NCBI RefSeq assembly: GCF_002095535.1 | Contig: NZ_MLJI01000001.1 | Coordinates: 4,226,412 to 4,290,411, forward strand | Direction of reading: 5' to 3' | DNA length: 64,000 nt | DNA from: Pantoea cypripedii | GTDB taxonomy: Bacteria; Pseudomonadota; Gammaproteobacteria; Enterobacterales; Enterobacteriaceae | Shown: positions 34,911-46,215 of the stretch, piece after piece | How positions within the stretch are numbered: the first letter of the stretch is position 1 | Layout: every line of letters begins with the position of its first letter | The notes under the pieces: model-generated | Told to the model about the DNA's origin: nothing | Databases searched by the model: none | What the model saw: the letters and a program-made list of their open reading frames with translations, nothing else | Made by a program: the position numbers and the translations under genes

Positions 34911-36458
34911 TTACTGACCCGCGAGGAAGAAGCGGAACGCCGGGTTATTGGCTTCATCGTGGAAGTCATAACCCAGCGCCATGAGATGCTCCTCAAAGCG
35001 CGGCTCATCCTCACCCAGCTCAAACGCCGCCAGCACACGACCATAATCCGTACCGTGACTGCGATAGTGGAATAGCGAGATATTCCAGTGCGTACCGAGC
35101 GTTTGCAGGAACTTCAGCAACGCGCCGGGCGCTTCCGGGAATTCAAAGCTGAACAAACGTTCGCGCAACGGTTTGGAGGGACGACCACCCACCATGTAGC
35201 GGACGTGCAGTTTGGCCATCTCATCGTCGGACAGATCCACCACGTTATAGCCACCCTGCGTCAGCTGGCTGATGATTTCACTGCGCTCCTCCAGCCCGCG
35301 CGTTAAACGCACGCCGACGAAGATGCAGGCGTTGTCAGCATCCGCGTAACGATAGTTGAACTCGGTCACTGACCGGCCACCCAGCGTCTGGCAAAACTTC
35401 AGGAAGCTGCCCTGCTGCTCAGGAATGGTCACCGCCAGCAGAGCTTCACGCTGCTCGCCCAGCTCGCAACGCTCGGAAACGTAGCGCAGACCGTGGAAAT
35501 TCACGTTCGCTCCGGAGAGGACGTGCGCCAGACGTTCGCCTTTGATGTTGTGCTGCTGGATGTATTTCTTCATCCCGGCCAGCGCCAGCGCCCCGGAAGG
35601 CTCCGCCACCGCACGTACATCTTCGAATAAATCCTTCACCGCCGCGCAGATGGCATCGCTATCCACGGTGATGATGTCGTCGATATATTCCTGGCACAGA
35701 CGGAAGGTTTCGTCGCCGATACGCTTCACCGCCACGCCTTCAGCAAACAACCCCACACGCGCCAGATCGACCGGATGGCCGGCATCCAGCGCCGCTTTCA
35801 GGCAGGCAGAATCTTCGGATTCGACGGCGATCACTTTGATCTGCGGCATCAGCTGCTTGATCAACACCGCTACACCGGCCGCCAGACCGCCGCCGCCCAC
35901 TGGCACGAACACGCGATCAAGATGCGCATCCTGTTGCAGCAGTTCCATCGCCAGCGTCCCCTGTCCGGCGATCACCGCCGGATGGTCAAACGGTGGCACG
36001 AAGGTGTAACCCTGCTGCTCCGCCAGTTCAATCGCCTTGGCTTTCGCCTCGTCGAAGTTGGCTCCATAGAGGTAAGCCTCACCGCCAAATGCGCGCACTG
36101 CATCAACCTTGATATCTGCCGTAGCCAACGGCATCACAATCAGTGATTTGATGCCAAGCTTGCTGGCCGAGAGCGCCACGCCCTGCGCATGGTTACCGGC
36201 TGATGCCGTCACCACGCCGCGCGCTTTTTGCTCTTCGTTCAGCCCGGCAATCATCGCGTAAGCCCCGCGCAGCTTAAAGCTGTGCACCGGCTGACGATCT
36301 TCCCGCTTCACCAGAATGGTGTTGCCAAGACGCGATGAAATTTTTTCCATTTTCTGTAACGGCGTCACCTGGGCGATTTCATACACCGGTGAACGCAATA
36401 CCGCGCGCAAATACTCCGCGCCGCAGGGCGCCGCGGGTAGCGGTTGAGACTCAGCCAT
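34911..36458 (-). CDS. ilvA: Threonine ammonia-lyase, biosynthetic
   Basis: First step to isoleucine: threonine to 2-oxobutanoate. 515 aa (E. coli 514). PLP lysine in 'PVHSFKLRGAYAM', glycine loop 'VPVGGGGLAAGVA', and two C-terminal ACT-like domains from about residue 335, where isoleucine inhibits and valine activates. Last gene of ilvLGMEDA, 3 bases after ilvD. Confidence 0.98.
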   Translation of the reverse strand: MAESQPLPAAPCGAEYLRAVLRSPVYEIAQVTPLQKMEKISSRLGNTILVKREDRQPVHSFKLRGAYAMIAGLNEEQKARGVVTASAGNHAQGVALSASKLGIKSLIVMPLATADIKVDAVRAFGGEAYLYGANFDEAKAKAIELAEQQGYTFVPPFDHPAVIAGQGTLAMELLQQDAHLDRVFVPVGGGGLAAGVAVLIKQLMPQIKVIAVESEDSACLKAALDAGHPVDLARVGLFAEGVAVKRIGDETFRLCQEYIDDIITVDSDAICAAVKDLFEDVRAVAEPSGALALAGMKKYIQQHNIKGERLAHVLSGANVNFHGLRYVSERCELGEQREALLAVTIPEQQGSFLKFCQTLGGRSVTEFNYRYADADNACIFVGVRLTRGLEERSEIISQLTQGGYNVVDLSDDEMAKLHVRYMVGGRPSKPLRERLFSFEFPEAPGALLKFLQTLGTHWNISLFHYRSHGTDYGRVLAAFELGEDEPRFEEHLMALGYDFHDEANNPAFRFFLAGQ

Positions 36459-36461
36459 CTG

Positions 36462-38312
36462 TTAGCCTCCCAGCTTGGACTTATCGCGCACCGCGCCTTT
36501 GTCAGCGCTGGTCGCGAGTGATGCGTAAGCACGCAGTGCGAAGGAAACCTGACGCTCACGGCCATGCGGCGTATACGCCTCATCGCCACGCGCTTCTTCC
36601 TCTTCACGACGGGCGTGCAGTTCGTTTTCCGGTACCGCCAGCTTGATGCCACGGTTAGGGATGTCGATTTCAATCATATCGCCGTCTTTCACCAGCGCGA
36701 TGGTGCCGCCGCTGCCAGCTTCCGGTGACGCGTGACCGATGGACAGACCTGAAGTACCGCCAGAGAAACGGCCATCGGTGATCAGTGCGCAGCTTTTGCC
36801 GAGGCCCATCGATTTCAGGTAGGTAGTCGGATACAGCATTTCCTGCATGCCCGGTCCGCCTTTCGGCCCTTCGTAACGAATCACCACCACATCGCCAGCG
36901 ACAACCTTACCGCCGAGGATGGCTTCTACTGCATCATCCTGGCTTTCGTAAACTTTGGCCGGACCTTTGAAGGTCAGGATTTCTTTATCCACGCCAGCGG
37001 TTTTCACGATACAGCCGTCTTCCGCCAGGTTGCCGTACAGGACCGCCAAACCGCCATCCTGCGAGAACGCGAATTCACGGGTACGGATACATCCTTCCTG
37101 ACGGTCGTCATCCAGCGTATCCCAGCGGCAATCCTGCGAGAAAGCCTGGGTGGTACGAATACCTGCCGGGCCCGCGCGGAACATTTTCTTCACCGCTTCG
37201 TCTTTGGTCAGCATGATGTCGTACTGATCCAGCGTTTCGCGCAGGTTCAGACCCAGCACGTTGCGCACGTCGGTGTGCAGCAGACCGGCACGATCCAGCT
37301 CACCGAGGATACCGATGACGCCACCGGCACGGTGTACGTCTTCCATGTGATATTTCTGGGTGCTCGGTGCCACTTTGCACAGGTGCGGCACTTTGCGCGA
37401 CAGACGGTCGATATCGGAAATGTTGAAGTCGATTTCGCCTTCCTGCGCCGCAGCCAGCAGGTGCAGTACGGTGTTGGTGGAACCGCCCATGGCGATATCC
37501 AGCGTCATGGCGTTTTCAAAGGCCGCTTTGTTGGCGATGTTGCGCGGCAGCACACGGGCATCATCCTGCTCGTAATATTGCTTGGTCAGGTTAACGATGC
37601 GCTTACCGGCATTGATAAACAGATCTTTGCGGTCAGCGTGGGTCGCCAGCAGCGAGCCGTTACCCGGCTGCGACAGGCCCAGCGCTTCGGTCAGGCAGTT
37701 CATCGAGTTGGCGGTGAACATACCAGAACAGGAGCCACAGGTCGGACAGGCGGAACGCTCGATTTGCTCGCTATCGGCGTCGCTGACGTTCGGGTTAGCA
37801 CCCTGAATCATCGCATCCACCAGATCCAGCTTGATGATTTTGTCAGACAGTTTGGTTTTACCCGCTTCCATCGGGCCGCCGGAAACAAAGATCACCGGGA
37901 TGTTGAGGCGCAGTGAAGCCATCAGCATGCCGGGGGTGATTTTGTCGCAGTTGGAGATGCAGACCATCGCATCGGCACAGTGGGCGTTAACCATGTACTC
38001 GACGGAGTCAGCAATCAGCTCGCGCGAAGGCAGTGAATACAGCATGCCGCCATGACCCATGGCGATACCGTCATCCACTGCAATGGTGTTGAACTCTTTA
38101 GCCACACCACCAGCCGCTTCGATTTGTTCAGCGACCAGTTTGCCGAGATCGCGCAGGTGGACGTGGCCTGGCACGAATTGGGTGAATGAGTTGACCACGG
38201 CGATAATCGGCTTACCGAAATCGGCGTCGGTCATTCCTGTCGCGCGCCACAAGGCACGGGCACCCGCCATGTTACGGCCATGGGTGGTGGTGGCGGAACG
38301 GTACTTAGGCAT
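36462..38312 (-). CDS. ilvD: Dihydroxy-acid dehydratase
   Basis: Iron-sulfur enzyme common to valine and isoleucine synthesis, 616 aa. The start '[26 protein letters not shown]' is standard. Cluster cysteines are visible in '[13 protein letters not shown]' and '[20 protein letters not shown]'. The C-terminal '[19 protein letters not shown]' is typical. Oxidation-sensitive cluster expected. Confidence 0.98.
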   Translation of the reverse strand: MPKYRSATTTHGRNMAGARALWRATGMTDADFGKPIIAVVNSFTQFVPGHVHLRDLGKLVAEQIEAAGGVAKEFNTIAVDDGIAMGHGGMLYSLPSRELIADSVEYMVNAHCADAMVCISNCDKITPGMLMASLRLNIPVIFVSGGPMEAGKTKLSDKIIKLDLVDAMIQGANPNVSDADSEQIERSACPTCGSCSGMFTANSMNCLTEALGLSQPGNGSLLATHADRKDLFINAGKRIVNLTKQYYEQDDARVLPRNIANKAAFENAMTLDIAMGGSTNTVLHLLAAAQEGEIDFNISDIDRLSRKVPHLCKVAPSTQKYHMEDVHRAGGVIGILGELDRAGLLHTDVRNVLGLNLRETLDQYDIMLTKDEAVKKMFRAGPAGIRTTQAFSQDCRWDTLDDDRQEGCIRTREFAFSQDGGLAVLYGNLAEDGCIVKTAGVDKEILTFKGPAKVYESQDDAVEAILGGKVVAGDVVVIRYEGPKGGPGMQEMLYPTTYLKSMGLGKSCALITDGRFSGGTSGLSIGHASPEAGSGGTIALVKDGDMIEIDIPNRGIKLAVPENELHARREEEEARGDEAYTPHGRERQVSFALRAYASLATSADKGAVRDKSKLGG

Positions 38313-38372
38313 GCTCTATTTACTCCAGTAAGAAAGGGCACGCGGACGCCTGAACGCCCGCGCAAAGTCTTG

Positions 38373-39302
38373 TTATGCGTTAACCGGATCCAGCCAGCCC
38401 CATTTGTCTTCAGTTTCGCCGGTGAACAGGCCAAAAAACGCCTGCTGAATGCGTTTGGTCACCGGGCCACATTTGCCTGCGCCAACCTGGATACCGTCTA
38501 CGCTGCGTACCGGGGTGATTTCCGCTGCAGTACCGGACATGAACACTTCGTCAGCCAGGTACAGTGATTCGCGTGACAGCACCTGCTCGCGAACTTCGAT
38601 ACCCATGTCTTTTGCCAGTTTGATGATGGCGTCACGGGTGATACCCGGCAGTGCAGAAGAGGTGAACGGCGGCGTGAACAGAATGCCATCTTTCACTTCG
38701 AACAGGTTTTCACCGGCCCCTTCTGAAATATAGCCGTTGGTATCGAGAGCGATACCTTCCTGATAACCGTGGCGGCGCGCTTCGCTACCTACCAGCAGAG
38801 AAGACAGGTAGTTACCACCGGCTTTTGCCGCAGTCGGCAGGGTGTTCGGTGCCACGCGGTTCCAGGAAGACACCATCGCGTCGATGCCCTGCTCCAGCGC
38901 TTCGGCACCCAGGTAAGCACCCCACGGGAACGCGGCGATGATCACGTCGGTGGTGTAGCCATCTGGCGGGTTCACACCCAGGCCCACGTCGCCCACGAAA
39001 GCCAGCGGACGGATGTAGGCGCTTTTCAGTTTGTTGACGCGCAGCACTTCGCGGCAGGCTTCCATCAGCTCATCTACGCTGGCTTTGATCGGGAAGCGGT
39101 AGATTTTGGCGGAGTCGTGCAGACGCTGCATGTGTTCGCGATGACGGAACACCACCGGGCCTTTGTGAGAGTCGTAGCAACGCACGCCCTCAAACACAGA
39201 AGTACCGTAATGCAACGCGTGAGACATGACGCTAACCTTGGCGTCTTCCCACTTAACCATCTCCCCATTGAACCAAATAAAGTCTGCTTTCTTCGTACTC
39301 AT
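38373..39302 (-). CDS. ilvE: Branched-chain amino acid aminotransferase
   Basis: 309-aa fold-type IV aminotransferase, last step for Val, Ile and Leu. PLP lysine in 'PTAAKAGGNYLSSLL' (about residue 160), 'DTNGYISEGAGENLF', and 'PGITRDAIIKLAKDMG' are typical. Between ilvM and ilvD, with short gaps. Confidence 0.98.
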   Translation of the reverse strand: MSTKKADFIWFNGEMVKWEDAKVSVMSHALHYGTSVFEGVRCYDSHKGPVVFRHREHMQRLHDSAKIYRFPIKASVDELMEACREVLRVNKLKSAYIRPLAFVGDVGLGVNPPDGYTTDVIIAAFPWGAYLGAEALEQGIDAMVSSWNRVAPNTLPTAAKAGGNYLSSLLVGSEARRHGYQEGIALDTNGYISEGAGENLFEVKDGILFTPPFTSSALPGITRDAIIKLAKDMGIEVREQVLSRESLYLADEVFMSGTAAEITPVRSVDGIQVGAGKCGPVTKRIQQAFFGLFTGETEDKWGWLDPVNA

Positions 39303-39320
39303 TGTTATTTCCTTTCGCGG

Positions 39321-39578
39321 CTAGGCACGGATTTGTTGTGTTGTCTGTTGTTGGATTTGGACGCAAGCGACATCCATCAGTTTACTTAATTGCGAAGACA
39401 GTAAATCGACTGAGCGCTGGCTGGCAACGGTCATTTCAATATTAATGTTTTCTGCATTAGCGGCTGATGCCATGTTCATGGCGCACACCTGGAAACCACG
39501 GTGGCGCACGACGCGCAAAATGCGTTCCAATATTTCAGGGCGGAAGCGGGCCTCGATAGACAATTGATGCTGGTTCAT
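39321..39578 (-). CDS. ilvM: Acetolactate synthase II small subunit
   Basis: 85-aa ACT-domain regulatory subunit of AHAS II, '[19 protein letters not shown]' type N-terminus. It overlaps ilvG by 4 bases (ATGA), keeping subunits in step. Confidence 0.96.
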   Translation of the reverse strand: MNQHQLSIEARFRPEILERILRVVRHRGFQVCAMNMASAANAENINIEMTVASQRSVDLLSSQLSKLMDVACVQIQQQTTQQIRA

Positions 39579-41221
39579 GCGGTTTTCTCCATCATGTTTG
39601 CGTTGCTGGCACCTGGTGGCACCAATGGCCAGACGTTTTCATGCTCATCAATCGAAACATGCAGGAAGTAAGGACCTTCACTGTTCAGCAGAGCATCAAG
39701 GGCGGCGTCGACCTGATCTTTACGGGTAATACGCTGGCCAGGGATATCAAACGCGCTGGCCAGTGTCAGGAAATCGGGGTTATCAGTCAGGATGGTTTCG
39801 CTGTAACGACCACCAAAGAACAGCTGCTGCCACTGGCGCACCATGCCAAGGCGCTGGTTATCCAGCAGCAGGATTTTCACCGGCAGTTTGCCGCGCTTGA
39901 TGGTGCCCAGCTCCTGGATGTTCATCATGATGGAGCCGTCGCCAGATACACAGATCACCGTATCGTCTGGGCGGGCGACCTGAGCGCCTATCGCTGCCGG
40001 CAGGCCAAAGCCCATGGTGCCGAGACCGCTGGAAGTAATAAAATTTTCCGGTGCGCTGAACGACATATGCTGTGCCGCCCACATCTGATGCTGCCCCACG
40101 TCGGTGGTAACCACGGCGCTAGCCCCTTTGCGATCGGAAAGTTGCTTCAGCAGCAGTGGCGCGTAAATCGCTTCACCCGGATGATCGTAACGCCAGCTAA
40201 ATTCAGCCTTCAGCATTTTCACTTCGGTGCGCCACGCGTCAATTTGCAGCGGCATACTCAGTGCTGGCAGCACCTGATTCAGATCGCCCTGCAACGAAAC
40301 GTGGGCACGGCGCAGTTTGTTCAGCTCAGCAGGATCAATATCGAGATGGATGACGCTGGCGTGCGGCGCGAAGGTATCGAGCTTACCGGTGACGCGATCG
40401 TCAAAGCGCGCGCCAACGGCGATCAGTAAATCACACTCCTGCACCGCAATGTTGGCCGCCTTGGTGCCATGCATGCCCAGCATGCCGAGGTAGACTTCGC
40501 TGCTGGCATCAGCACTGCCCAGACCTTTCAGGGTGGCAACCATCGGAATACCGGTTTCGTTCGCCATGGCACGCAGTGCCGGAACGGCATGCGCCATGCC
40601 TACGCCGCCACCGATGTACAGCATGGGTTTTTTCGCCTGGGCCATCAGCGCGCGCGCTTCCGCGATTTGCTGTGCCGAGTGGATCGGCGCTTCTTCGACT
40701 GGCAGCAGACGCGGTGTCGGTTCACCTCTGGCAACCTGAATGTCTTTCGGGATATCAACCAGAACCGGGCCTGGACGGCCTGACTGGGCGATGGCAAAGG
40801 CTTCTGCCATCACTGAAGGTAAATCATCAAGGGATTCAACGAGGAAACTGTGCTTGGTGCAGGCCAGTGACAAACCGAGAACGTCGATTTCCTGGAACGC
40901 ATCGGTACCGATAAAAGAGGACGCTACCTGCCCGGTAATCGCCACCACCGGGATGGAATCCATCATCGCGTCAGCTAACCCGGTGATCAGATTGGTCGCT
41001 CCCGGACCTGAGGTGGCGATACAGACGCCGGTTTTACCTGTGGCGCGCGCATAACCAATCGCCGCCATCACCGCACCTTGCTCATGCCGACACAGTAGGT
41101 GTTCCACGCCGCCATCGTAGAGCGCATCGTACACTGGCATGATGGCACCGCCAGGATATCCAAACACGGTCTCAACACCCTGCGCGCGTAAAGTCTGAAC
41201 TACCCACTGTGCACCTGTCAT
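39575..41221 (-). CDS. ilvG: Acetolactate synthase II large subunit, intact
   Basis: Thiamine-diphosphate enzyme, valine-insensitive isozyme II, 548 aa from the ATG at 41221 ('[11 protein letters not shown]'). The catalytic Glu is in '[19 protein letters not shown]', and the TPP motif is '[17 protein letters not shown]'. No frameshift: E. coli K-12 ilvG is broken and that strain is valine-sensitive, so this organism should be valine-resistant by this route. An upstream in-frame ATG (41251) lacks a better ribosome site. Confidence 0.97.
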   Translation of the reverse strand: MTGAQWVVQTLRAQGVETVFGYPGGAIMPVYDALYDGGVEHLLCRHEQGAVMAAIGYARATGKTGVCIATSGPGATNLITGLADAMMDSIPVVAITGQVASSFIGTDAFQEIDVLGLSLACTKHSFLVESLDDLPSVMAEAFAIAQSGRPGPVLVDIPKDIQVARGEPTPRLLPVEEAPIHSAQQIAEARALMAQAKKPMLYIGGGVGMAHAVPALRAMANETGIPMVATLKGLGSADASSEVYLGMLGMHGTKAANIAVQECDLLIAVGARFDDRVTGKLDTFAPHASVIHLDIDPAELNKLRRAHVSLQGDLNQVLPALSMPLQIDAWRTEVKMLKAEFSWRYDHPGEAIYAPLLLKQLSDRKGASAVVTTDVGQHQMWAAQHMSFSAPENFITSSGLGTMGFGLPAAIGAQVARPDDTVICVSGDGSIMMNIQELGTIKRGKLPVKILLLDNQRLGMVRQWQQLFFGGRYSETILTDNPDFLTLASAFDIPGQRITRKDQVDAALDALLNSEGPYFLHVSIDEHENVWPLVPPGASNANMMEKTA

Positions 41222-41314
41222 GGTTATTCTCCTGTATCCCTGTGGGAACAACAGAATTTTATGCTACTGTTCATTATCTGTTCCTCGATGATTCGCTGAT
41301 ATTTTGCCTGGTCG

Positions 41315-41351
41315 AAAAAAAACCCCCGGACCTTTCGGTGCGGGGGTTTTT
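41315..41351 (-). terminator. ilv attenuator
   Basis: AACCCCCG/CGGGGGTT hairpin followed by an eight-T run on the - strand, downstream of ilvL and about 95 bases before ilvG. It is the attenuator terminator; a competing antiterminator can form with the 3' part of ilvL. Confidence 0.92.
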
Positions 41352-41370
41352 GGAATTCCAGGCTTGATTT

Positions 41371-41469
41371 TTAAGCCTTTCTTTCTCCAAGCGTAGCCCC
41401 GCACGGTGGGATAATAATCACCACCACGCTAATCACGACTAGGCTAATCACTTGTAGAAGGGCTTTCAT
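41371..41469 (-). CDS. ilvL: ilv operon leader peptide
   Basis: 32-codon leader: MKALLQVISLVVISVVVIII followed by PPCGATLGERKA. It has four Leu, eight Val and six Ile codons, so scarcity of any of the three charged tRNAs stalls ribosomes and relieves attenuation. It is very close to E. coli IlvL (also 32 aa) and ends 19 bases before the terminator hairpin. Confidence 0.95.
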   Translation of the reverse strand: MKALLQVISLVVISVVVIIIPPCGATLGERKA

Positions 41470-41797
41470 GTGTTGTTCGTTTTTTCGATTGTTCGAAGTA
41501 ATACCTACAGAGTTACCATAGTTATCTGTGCATTGACAATAATTTTCATCAGAAATTTTTATGACGTTGCGCTTCAGTCGCGGTTATCACTTTGTAAGTA
41601 AAGGGTTATTTACATTTGTGATAAATATTCATTACGTCCGCGACGTAATCTTTCATGCTGATTTGGCAGGCGGCTTCCAAAATCTCTTAACGTGCGGCAA
41701 AAAACAGCGAAATAACGGAATCAGGCGCGCAGTTATTATCATCCGGATTCGACCTCCCGATGTGAAGCGCGCAGGATAGGGCTAACAAGGAGAGGTT
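41470..41797. other. ilvL-comM divergent intergenic region (328 bases)
   Basis: AT-rich control region with the ilv promoter on one side and comM on the other. I saw no further gene. The comM ribosome site AAGGAGAGG is at its right end. Confidence 0.6.
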
Positions 41798-43318
41798 ATG
41801 TCTTTATCCCGGGTTCTAACGCGTGCGGCACTGGGTGTTCAGGCGCCGCTGGTGACAGTGGAAGTACATATCAGCAACGGCCTGCCCGCTTTAACGCTGG
41901 TCGGTTTGCCAGAGACAACGGTGAAAGAGGCGCGAGAGCGGGTCCGCAGCGCCATCATCAATAGCGGTTTTACCTTTCCGGCGAAGCGCGTCACGATCAA
42001 TCTTGCTCCCGCCGACCTCCCCAAAGAGGGTGGCCGCTACGACCTGCCGATCGCCATTGCGATTCTCGCCGCCTCAGAGCAGCTCCCTGACGCTAAACTC
42101 ACTCAATATGAATTCCTGGGTGAATTAACGCTAAACGGCTCGCTCTGTGGCGTTCAGGCCGCCATTCCCGCAGCGATGGCAGCGCTGCATGCTGGCCGAC
42201 AAATGATTCTCTCTGAACAAAATCAGCAGGATGTGGGCTTAATCCGCGAAGGCGTAACCCTCGTCGGTAAGCATCTGCTTGAAATCTGCGCATTTCTCCA
42301 TAACCAGACGGAGTTAACCGTCGCCCATTATCATCCCGAAGTGGTCGACAGAGAAACACAGGACCTGAGCGATATCATTGGTCAGGAACAGGGACGCCGC
42401 GCACTGGAGATCACTGCGGCTGGCGGGCACAACCTGCTGCTGCTCGGTCCGCCTGGTACCGGGAAAACCATGCTGGCCACCCGATTACCCGGCATTATGC
42501 CGCCACTGAGCGACCAGGAAGCGCTGGAGTGCGCGGCTATTGCCAGTCTTGTCAGTAGCGGCAATATCCATCGTCAGTGGCGTAAGCGCCCGTTTCGCGC
42601 CCCACATCATAGCGCCTCACTGTATGCCTTGATCGGTGGCGGCTCTTTGCCGCGTCCGGGAGAAATCTCTCTGGCGCACAATGGCGTACTGTTCCTCGAT
42701 GAGCTGCCGGAGTTCGAACGCAAAGTTCTGGACTCCCTGCGGGAACCGATTGAGTCCGGAGAGATCGCAATATCCCGCACCCGGGCAAAAGTGACTTACC
42801 CTGCCCGCTTTCAATTGATTGCAGCGATGAATCCCAGCCCAACGGGCCATTATCAGGGCACGCATAATCGCTGTACGCCGCAGCAGATATTGCGCTATCT
42901 GAGTCGTCTTTCTGGCCCCTTCCTCGACCGTTTCGATCTGTCACTGGAGATCCCGCTCCTGCCCAATGGGACGCTAAGCCAGAAACAACAGCGCAGCGAA
43001 AGCAGTGCCGATGTACTGCAACGTGTGCTTGCGGCGCGACAGCGTCAAATCGATCGCAGCGGGAAAGTGAATGCGCATTTATCTAACGCGGATATTCAGC
43101 GCTGGTGTGAACTGCCTCAGGATGATGCGAAGTGGCTTGAAGAAGTACTGAATTCACTGGGGTTATCAGTGCGCGCCTGGCAACGTATCCTGAAAGTGGC
43201 CAGGACTATCGCGGATCTGGCAGGAGAACCGCAGATTACCCGTCTTCACCTGCAGGAGGCAGTTGGGTATCGCAGTATCGACCGGTTAATGATTTTTCTG
43301 CACAAAAGCCTGGAATAA
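41798..43318 (+). CDS. comM: AAA+ helicase-like protein ComM (YifB)
   Basis: 506-aa protein of the Mg-chelatase AAA+ group. N-terminal Lon-like fold ('SRVLTRAALGVQAPLVTVEVHI'), Walker A in 'LLLLGPPGTGKTML' (about residue 215), sensor and arginine-finger segments near 'GVLFLDELPEF', C-terminal Mg-chelatase domain. ComM is a branch-migration helicase in DNA uptake of Vibrio and Acinetobacter; in Enterobacterales the role is less clear. Confidence 0.96.
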   Translation: MSLSRVLTRAALGVQAPLVTVEVHISNGLPALTLVGLPETTVKEARERVRSAIINSGFTFPAKRVTINLAPADLPKEGGRYDLPIAIAILAASEQLPDAKLTQYEFLGELTLNGSLCGVQAAIPAAMAALHAGRQMILSEQNQQDVGLIREGVTLVGKHLLEICAFLHNQTELTVAHYHPEVVDRETQDLSDIIGQEQGRRALEITAAGGHNLLLLGPPGTGKTMLATRLPGIMPPLSDQEALECAAIASLVSSGNIHRQWRKRPFRAPHHSASLYALIGGGSLPRPGEISLAHNGVLFLDELPEFERKVLDSLREPIESGEIAISRTRAKVTYPARFQLIAAMNPSPTGHYQGTHNRCTPQQILRYLSRLSGPFLDRFDLSLEIPLLPNGTLSQKQQRSESSADVLQRVLAARQRQIDRSGKVNAHLSNADIQRWCELPQDDAKWLEEVLNSLGLSVRAWQRILKVARTIADLAGEPQITRLHLQEAVGYRSIDRLMIFLHKSLE

Positions 43319-43319
43319 A

Positions 43320-43342
43320 AAAACGGGGCATTTGCCCCGTTA
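43320..43342. terminator. comM/maoP bidirectional terminator
   Basis: AACGGGGCA/TGCCCCGTT hairpin with an A-run to the left and TTATCTT to the right between the convergent genes. Confidence 0.8.
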
Positions 43343-43344
43343 TC

Positions 43345-43683
43345 TTAGTCTTCGCTGTCGCTGTAGTCTTCGACGCTGTCCATCTGCGGCTTACCACCGG
43401 ACAACGTGTGAAAACGCTTCGGACGCTTGATTCGTGCGGTATATTTCGACCATACACGCTCAGCTTCCGTTTGCGGCTCACGAATCCCACGACATACTTC
43501 AAGAAATAAGCGCTCTTCTTCTGTCACCGGCTCACGCTTTGCCAGGTCCAGTTCATTAAAGGCATAACCGTGGCGCTCAAGAAGCGTAGCTTCTTTAATG
43601 GTGAAATCACCATGACGCGAAAAACCACGAGGGTAATGTTTGTTATCAAAGAAACGATTCGTTGTTGCGAAGCTGTCCGCCAT
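43345..43683 (-). CDS. maoP: Macrodomain Ori protein MaoP (YifE)
   Basis: 112-aa acidic-tailed protein with '[24 protein letters not shown]', strongly conserved in YifE. E. coli MaoP acts with the maoS site in its own control region to set the Ori macrodomain. The matching intergenic space, 43684-43804, is present here, but I could not identify maoS by eye. Confidence 0.94.
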   Translation of the reverse strand: MADSFATTNRFFDNKHYPRGFSRHGDFTIKEATLLERHGYAFNELDLAKREPVTEEERLFLEVCRGIREPQTEAERVWSKYTARIKRPKRFHTLSGGKPQMDSVEDYSDSED

Positions 43684-43804
43684 TGTACACGCTCCTGATT
43701 CTCATATGGCCGTGCTATTTATGGCGCGGAGTATTAGATAGGCTTGACAGAGTGTAAAACAAAACATTTAAATCAATACGACAAACATTTTTTGGGAGAA
43801 TGCT

Positions 43805-44626
43805 GTGGATACGGAATTACTGAAAACTTTCCTCGAAGTGAGCAGAACACGTCATTTCGGGCGCGCTGCTGAAGCGCTTTACCTCACGCAATCTGCCGTT
43901 AGTTTCCGCATTCGCCAACTGGAAAATCAGCTGGGCGTTAACCTTTTTACTCGCCATCGTAATAACATCCGGCTGACTTCGGCAGGTGAGCGTTTATTGC
44001 CCTACGCTGAAAGCCTGATGAGTACCTGGTTGATGGCTAAGAAGGAAGTTTCGCATACACAGCAACATCATGAGCTTTCTATCGGGGCCAGTGCTTCACT
44101 CTGGGAAGCCTACCTAACCCCCTGGCTACAATCGCTTTATGAGAACAGAGAAAGCCTGCATCTTGAGGCGCGAATCGCACAACGGCATTTACTGGTAAAG
44201 CAGCTACATGAACGGCAGCTTGATCTTTTGATTACCACGGAAGCACCGAAGATGGATGAATTGACCAGCCAGCAAATTGGTCACATTTCACTCGCGTTAT
44301 TTCGTGCACGTAAAACGGAGAAACGTGAAAAATATGATTACATTAAACTGGAATGGGGAGCAGATTTTCATCAACATGAAACTTATTTGTCCAGTGATGA
44401 CGTTCCGGTATTAACAACAACTTCGGCGCATGTTACCCGAGAATTGCTGCATACGACGGGGGCTTGTGCATTTTTACCTGATTTCTGGCATGGCACTTAT
44501 AGCGATCTGATGGTTATTCCTGATACACCTGTCGCAGTCAGACCGTTATATGCGGTATGGCTTCAGAATAGCGATCAGCAGGCACATATTCGCCAGTTGC
44601 TTAAATATCCGGTATTGACACATTGA
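43805..44626 (+). CDS. hdfR: LysR-type regulator HdfR
   Basis: 273-aa LysR protein (E. coli 279) starting at GTG after GGGAGA. '[21 protein letters not shown]' and '[19 protein letters not shown]' match the E. coli DNA-binding domain. HdfR represses flhDC, the flagellar master operon, and activates other genes. The effector domain is shorter and diverged. Confidence 0.95.
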   Translation: MDTELLKTFLEVSRTRHFGRAAEALYLTQSAVSFRIRQLENQLGVNLFTRHRNNIRLTSAGERLLPYAESLMSTWLMAKKEVSHTQQHHELSIGASASLWEAYLTPWLQSLYENRESLHLEARIAQRHLLVKQLHERQLDLLITTEAPKMDELTSQQIGHISLALFRARKTEKREKYDYIKLEWGADFHQHETYLSSDDVPVLTTTSAHVTRELLHTTGACAFLPDFWHGTYSDLMVIPDTPVAVRPLYAVWLQNSDQQAHIRQLLKYPVLTH

Positions 44627-44696
44627 GGTAATAAAAACAGGAAGGGTTTGAGTGGATATTGGTGAAGCTCAACTCTCTTCATCACTAAATTTAGAA

Positions 44697-44727
44697 CAAA
44701 AAAAATCCTTTGCCTAAGCAAAGGATT
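44697..44727 (-). terminator. rrn operon terminator after tRNA-Trp
   Basis: A 10-bp stem AATCCTTTGC/GCAAAGGATT with a CTTAG-type loop followed by seven or eight T on the - strand, just after the tRNA-Trp 3' end. Confidence 0.9.
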
Positions 44728-44733
44728 GTTTTC

Positions 44734-44809
<76 letters not shown>

Positions 44810-44818
44810 AAATGAGGG

Positions 44819-44895
44819 TGGCGGTGCGGACGGGACTCGAACCCGCGACCCCCGGCGTGACAGGCCGGTATTCTAACCGACTGAACTACCGCACC
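44819..44895 (-). tRNA. aspT: tRNA-Asp (anticodon GTC)
   Basis: 77-nt tRNA with GGTGCGG acceptor, anticodon loop CTGTCAC, T-arm GGGTTCGAGTCCC, encoded CCA. Lies between 5S rRNA and tRNA-Trp. Confidence 0.98.
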
Positions 44896-44967
44896 ACCGA
44901 ATACTGCATTACCAGCGGGGTCTCGCTGATAACCGGTGTTACCTTTTCAGGTAAATACCTTAAATTG

Positions 44968-45087
44968 ATGCCTGGCAGTTCCCTACTCTCGCATGGGGAG
45001 ACCCCACACTACCATCGGCGCTACGGCGTTTCACTTCTGAGTTCGGCATGGGGTCAGGTGGGACCACCGCGCTACAGCCGCCAGGCA
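44968..45087 (-). rRNA. rrf: 5S ribosomal RNA
   Basis: 120-nt 5S gene; ends TGCCTGGCGG and CTGCCAGGCAT pair, and the internal GTGGTCCCACCTGACCCC run is intact. Confidence 0.98.
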
Positions 45088-45195
45088 AATTCTGTTTATC
45101 CGCACCGCCCCTTCAGGCCGCACGAATCAATCCGGATGAACTAAGCTGAAAATTCTTCTACTGGTCTCTCACAACCAAAACGCCTCTGGCGTTGT

Positions 45196-45389
45196 AAGGT
45201 TAAGCCTCACGGGTCATTAGTACCGGTTAGCTCAATGCATCGCTGCACTTACACATCCGGCCTATCAACGTCGTCGTCTTCAACGTCCCTTCAGGACTCT
45301 CAAGGAGTCAGGGAGAACTCATCTCGGGGCAAGTTTCGTGCTTAGATGCTTTCAGCACTTATCTTTTCCGCACTTAGCTACCGGGCAAT
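45196..45389 (-). rRNA. rrl: 23S ribosomal RNA, 3'-terminal fragment (assembly-truncated)
   Basis: Only the last 194 nt of 23S are present, ending in GGCTTAACCTT. The sequence is normal 23S up to CCGGGCAAT and then stops at the linker. About 2.7 kb of 23S is missing. Confidence 0.93.
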
Positions 45390-45401
45390 CTAGCTAGCTA
45401 G
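45390..45401. other. Assembly linker CTAGCTAGCTAG
   Basis: Twelve bases with stops in several frames, exactly between 23S and 16S sequence that should be several kilobases apart. This motif is widely used to join contigs, so it marks a gap and not genomic DNA. Confidence 0.9.
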
Positions 45402-45845
<444 letters not shown>

Positions 45846-46016
45846 AAGTTTGATGCTCAAAGAATTAAACTTCGTAATGAATTACGTGCTCACTCTTGAG
45901 ACTTGATATTTTTTAAGTCCGTGGACTTTTGATATCAATCCTGCGAGTGCCCACACAGATTGTCTGATAAATTGTTAAAGAGCAGTGCCACATTTCTCGT
46001 GTGGCGCGGGTTGCGT

Positions 46017-46044
46017 ATGTTACGCTTTCCGCGTTTTCAGTCAA
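46017..46044 (-). promoter_or_regulatory. rrn P2 promoter
   Basis: TTGACT (46044-46039), 16-base spacer, TAACAT (46022-46017) on the - strand, about 170 bases before 16S. Resembles rrnB P2. Confidence 0.8.
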
Positions 46045-46136
46045 GCATTTATTTTTGCTTTTCTGAAGGTTGCCACTTAAGGCCACCTACTTAACCCAGC
46101 GCTTCGTAAGCCGTTGTGCCGTGTCAGTGGAGGCGC

Positions 46137-46164
46137 ATTATAGGGAGTTCTTTGAGGCTGACAA
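46137..46164 (-). promoter_or_regulatory. rrn P1 promoter
   Basis: TTGTCA (46164-46159), 16-base spacer and TATAAT (46142-46137), followed by GCGCCTCCACTG. This is the rrn P1 pattern with the GC-rich discriminator that responds to ppGpp and initiating NTP. Confidence 0.92.
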
Positions 46165-46215
46165 GAGCTAAATGCAATTTAATTTCTGAGTGTTGTTTTT
46201 TTCGACGAAAAGCCA

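Noticed and set aside
44812..45144. 110-aa ORF across tRNA-Asp and 5S rRNA
   Set aside because: It reads the antisense of tRNA and rRNA; the protein has no support.
45390..45401. CTAGCTAGCTAG as a natural repeat or insertion site
   Set aside because: It sits exactly between rRNA segments that are not neighbours in any rrn operon; a contig linker is the simpler reading.
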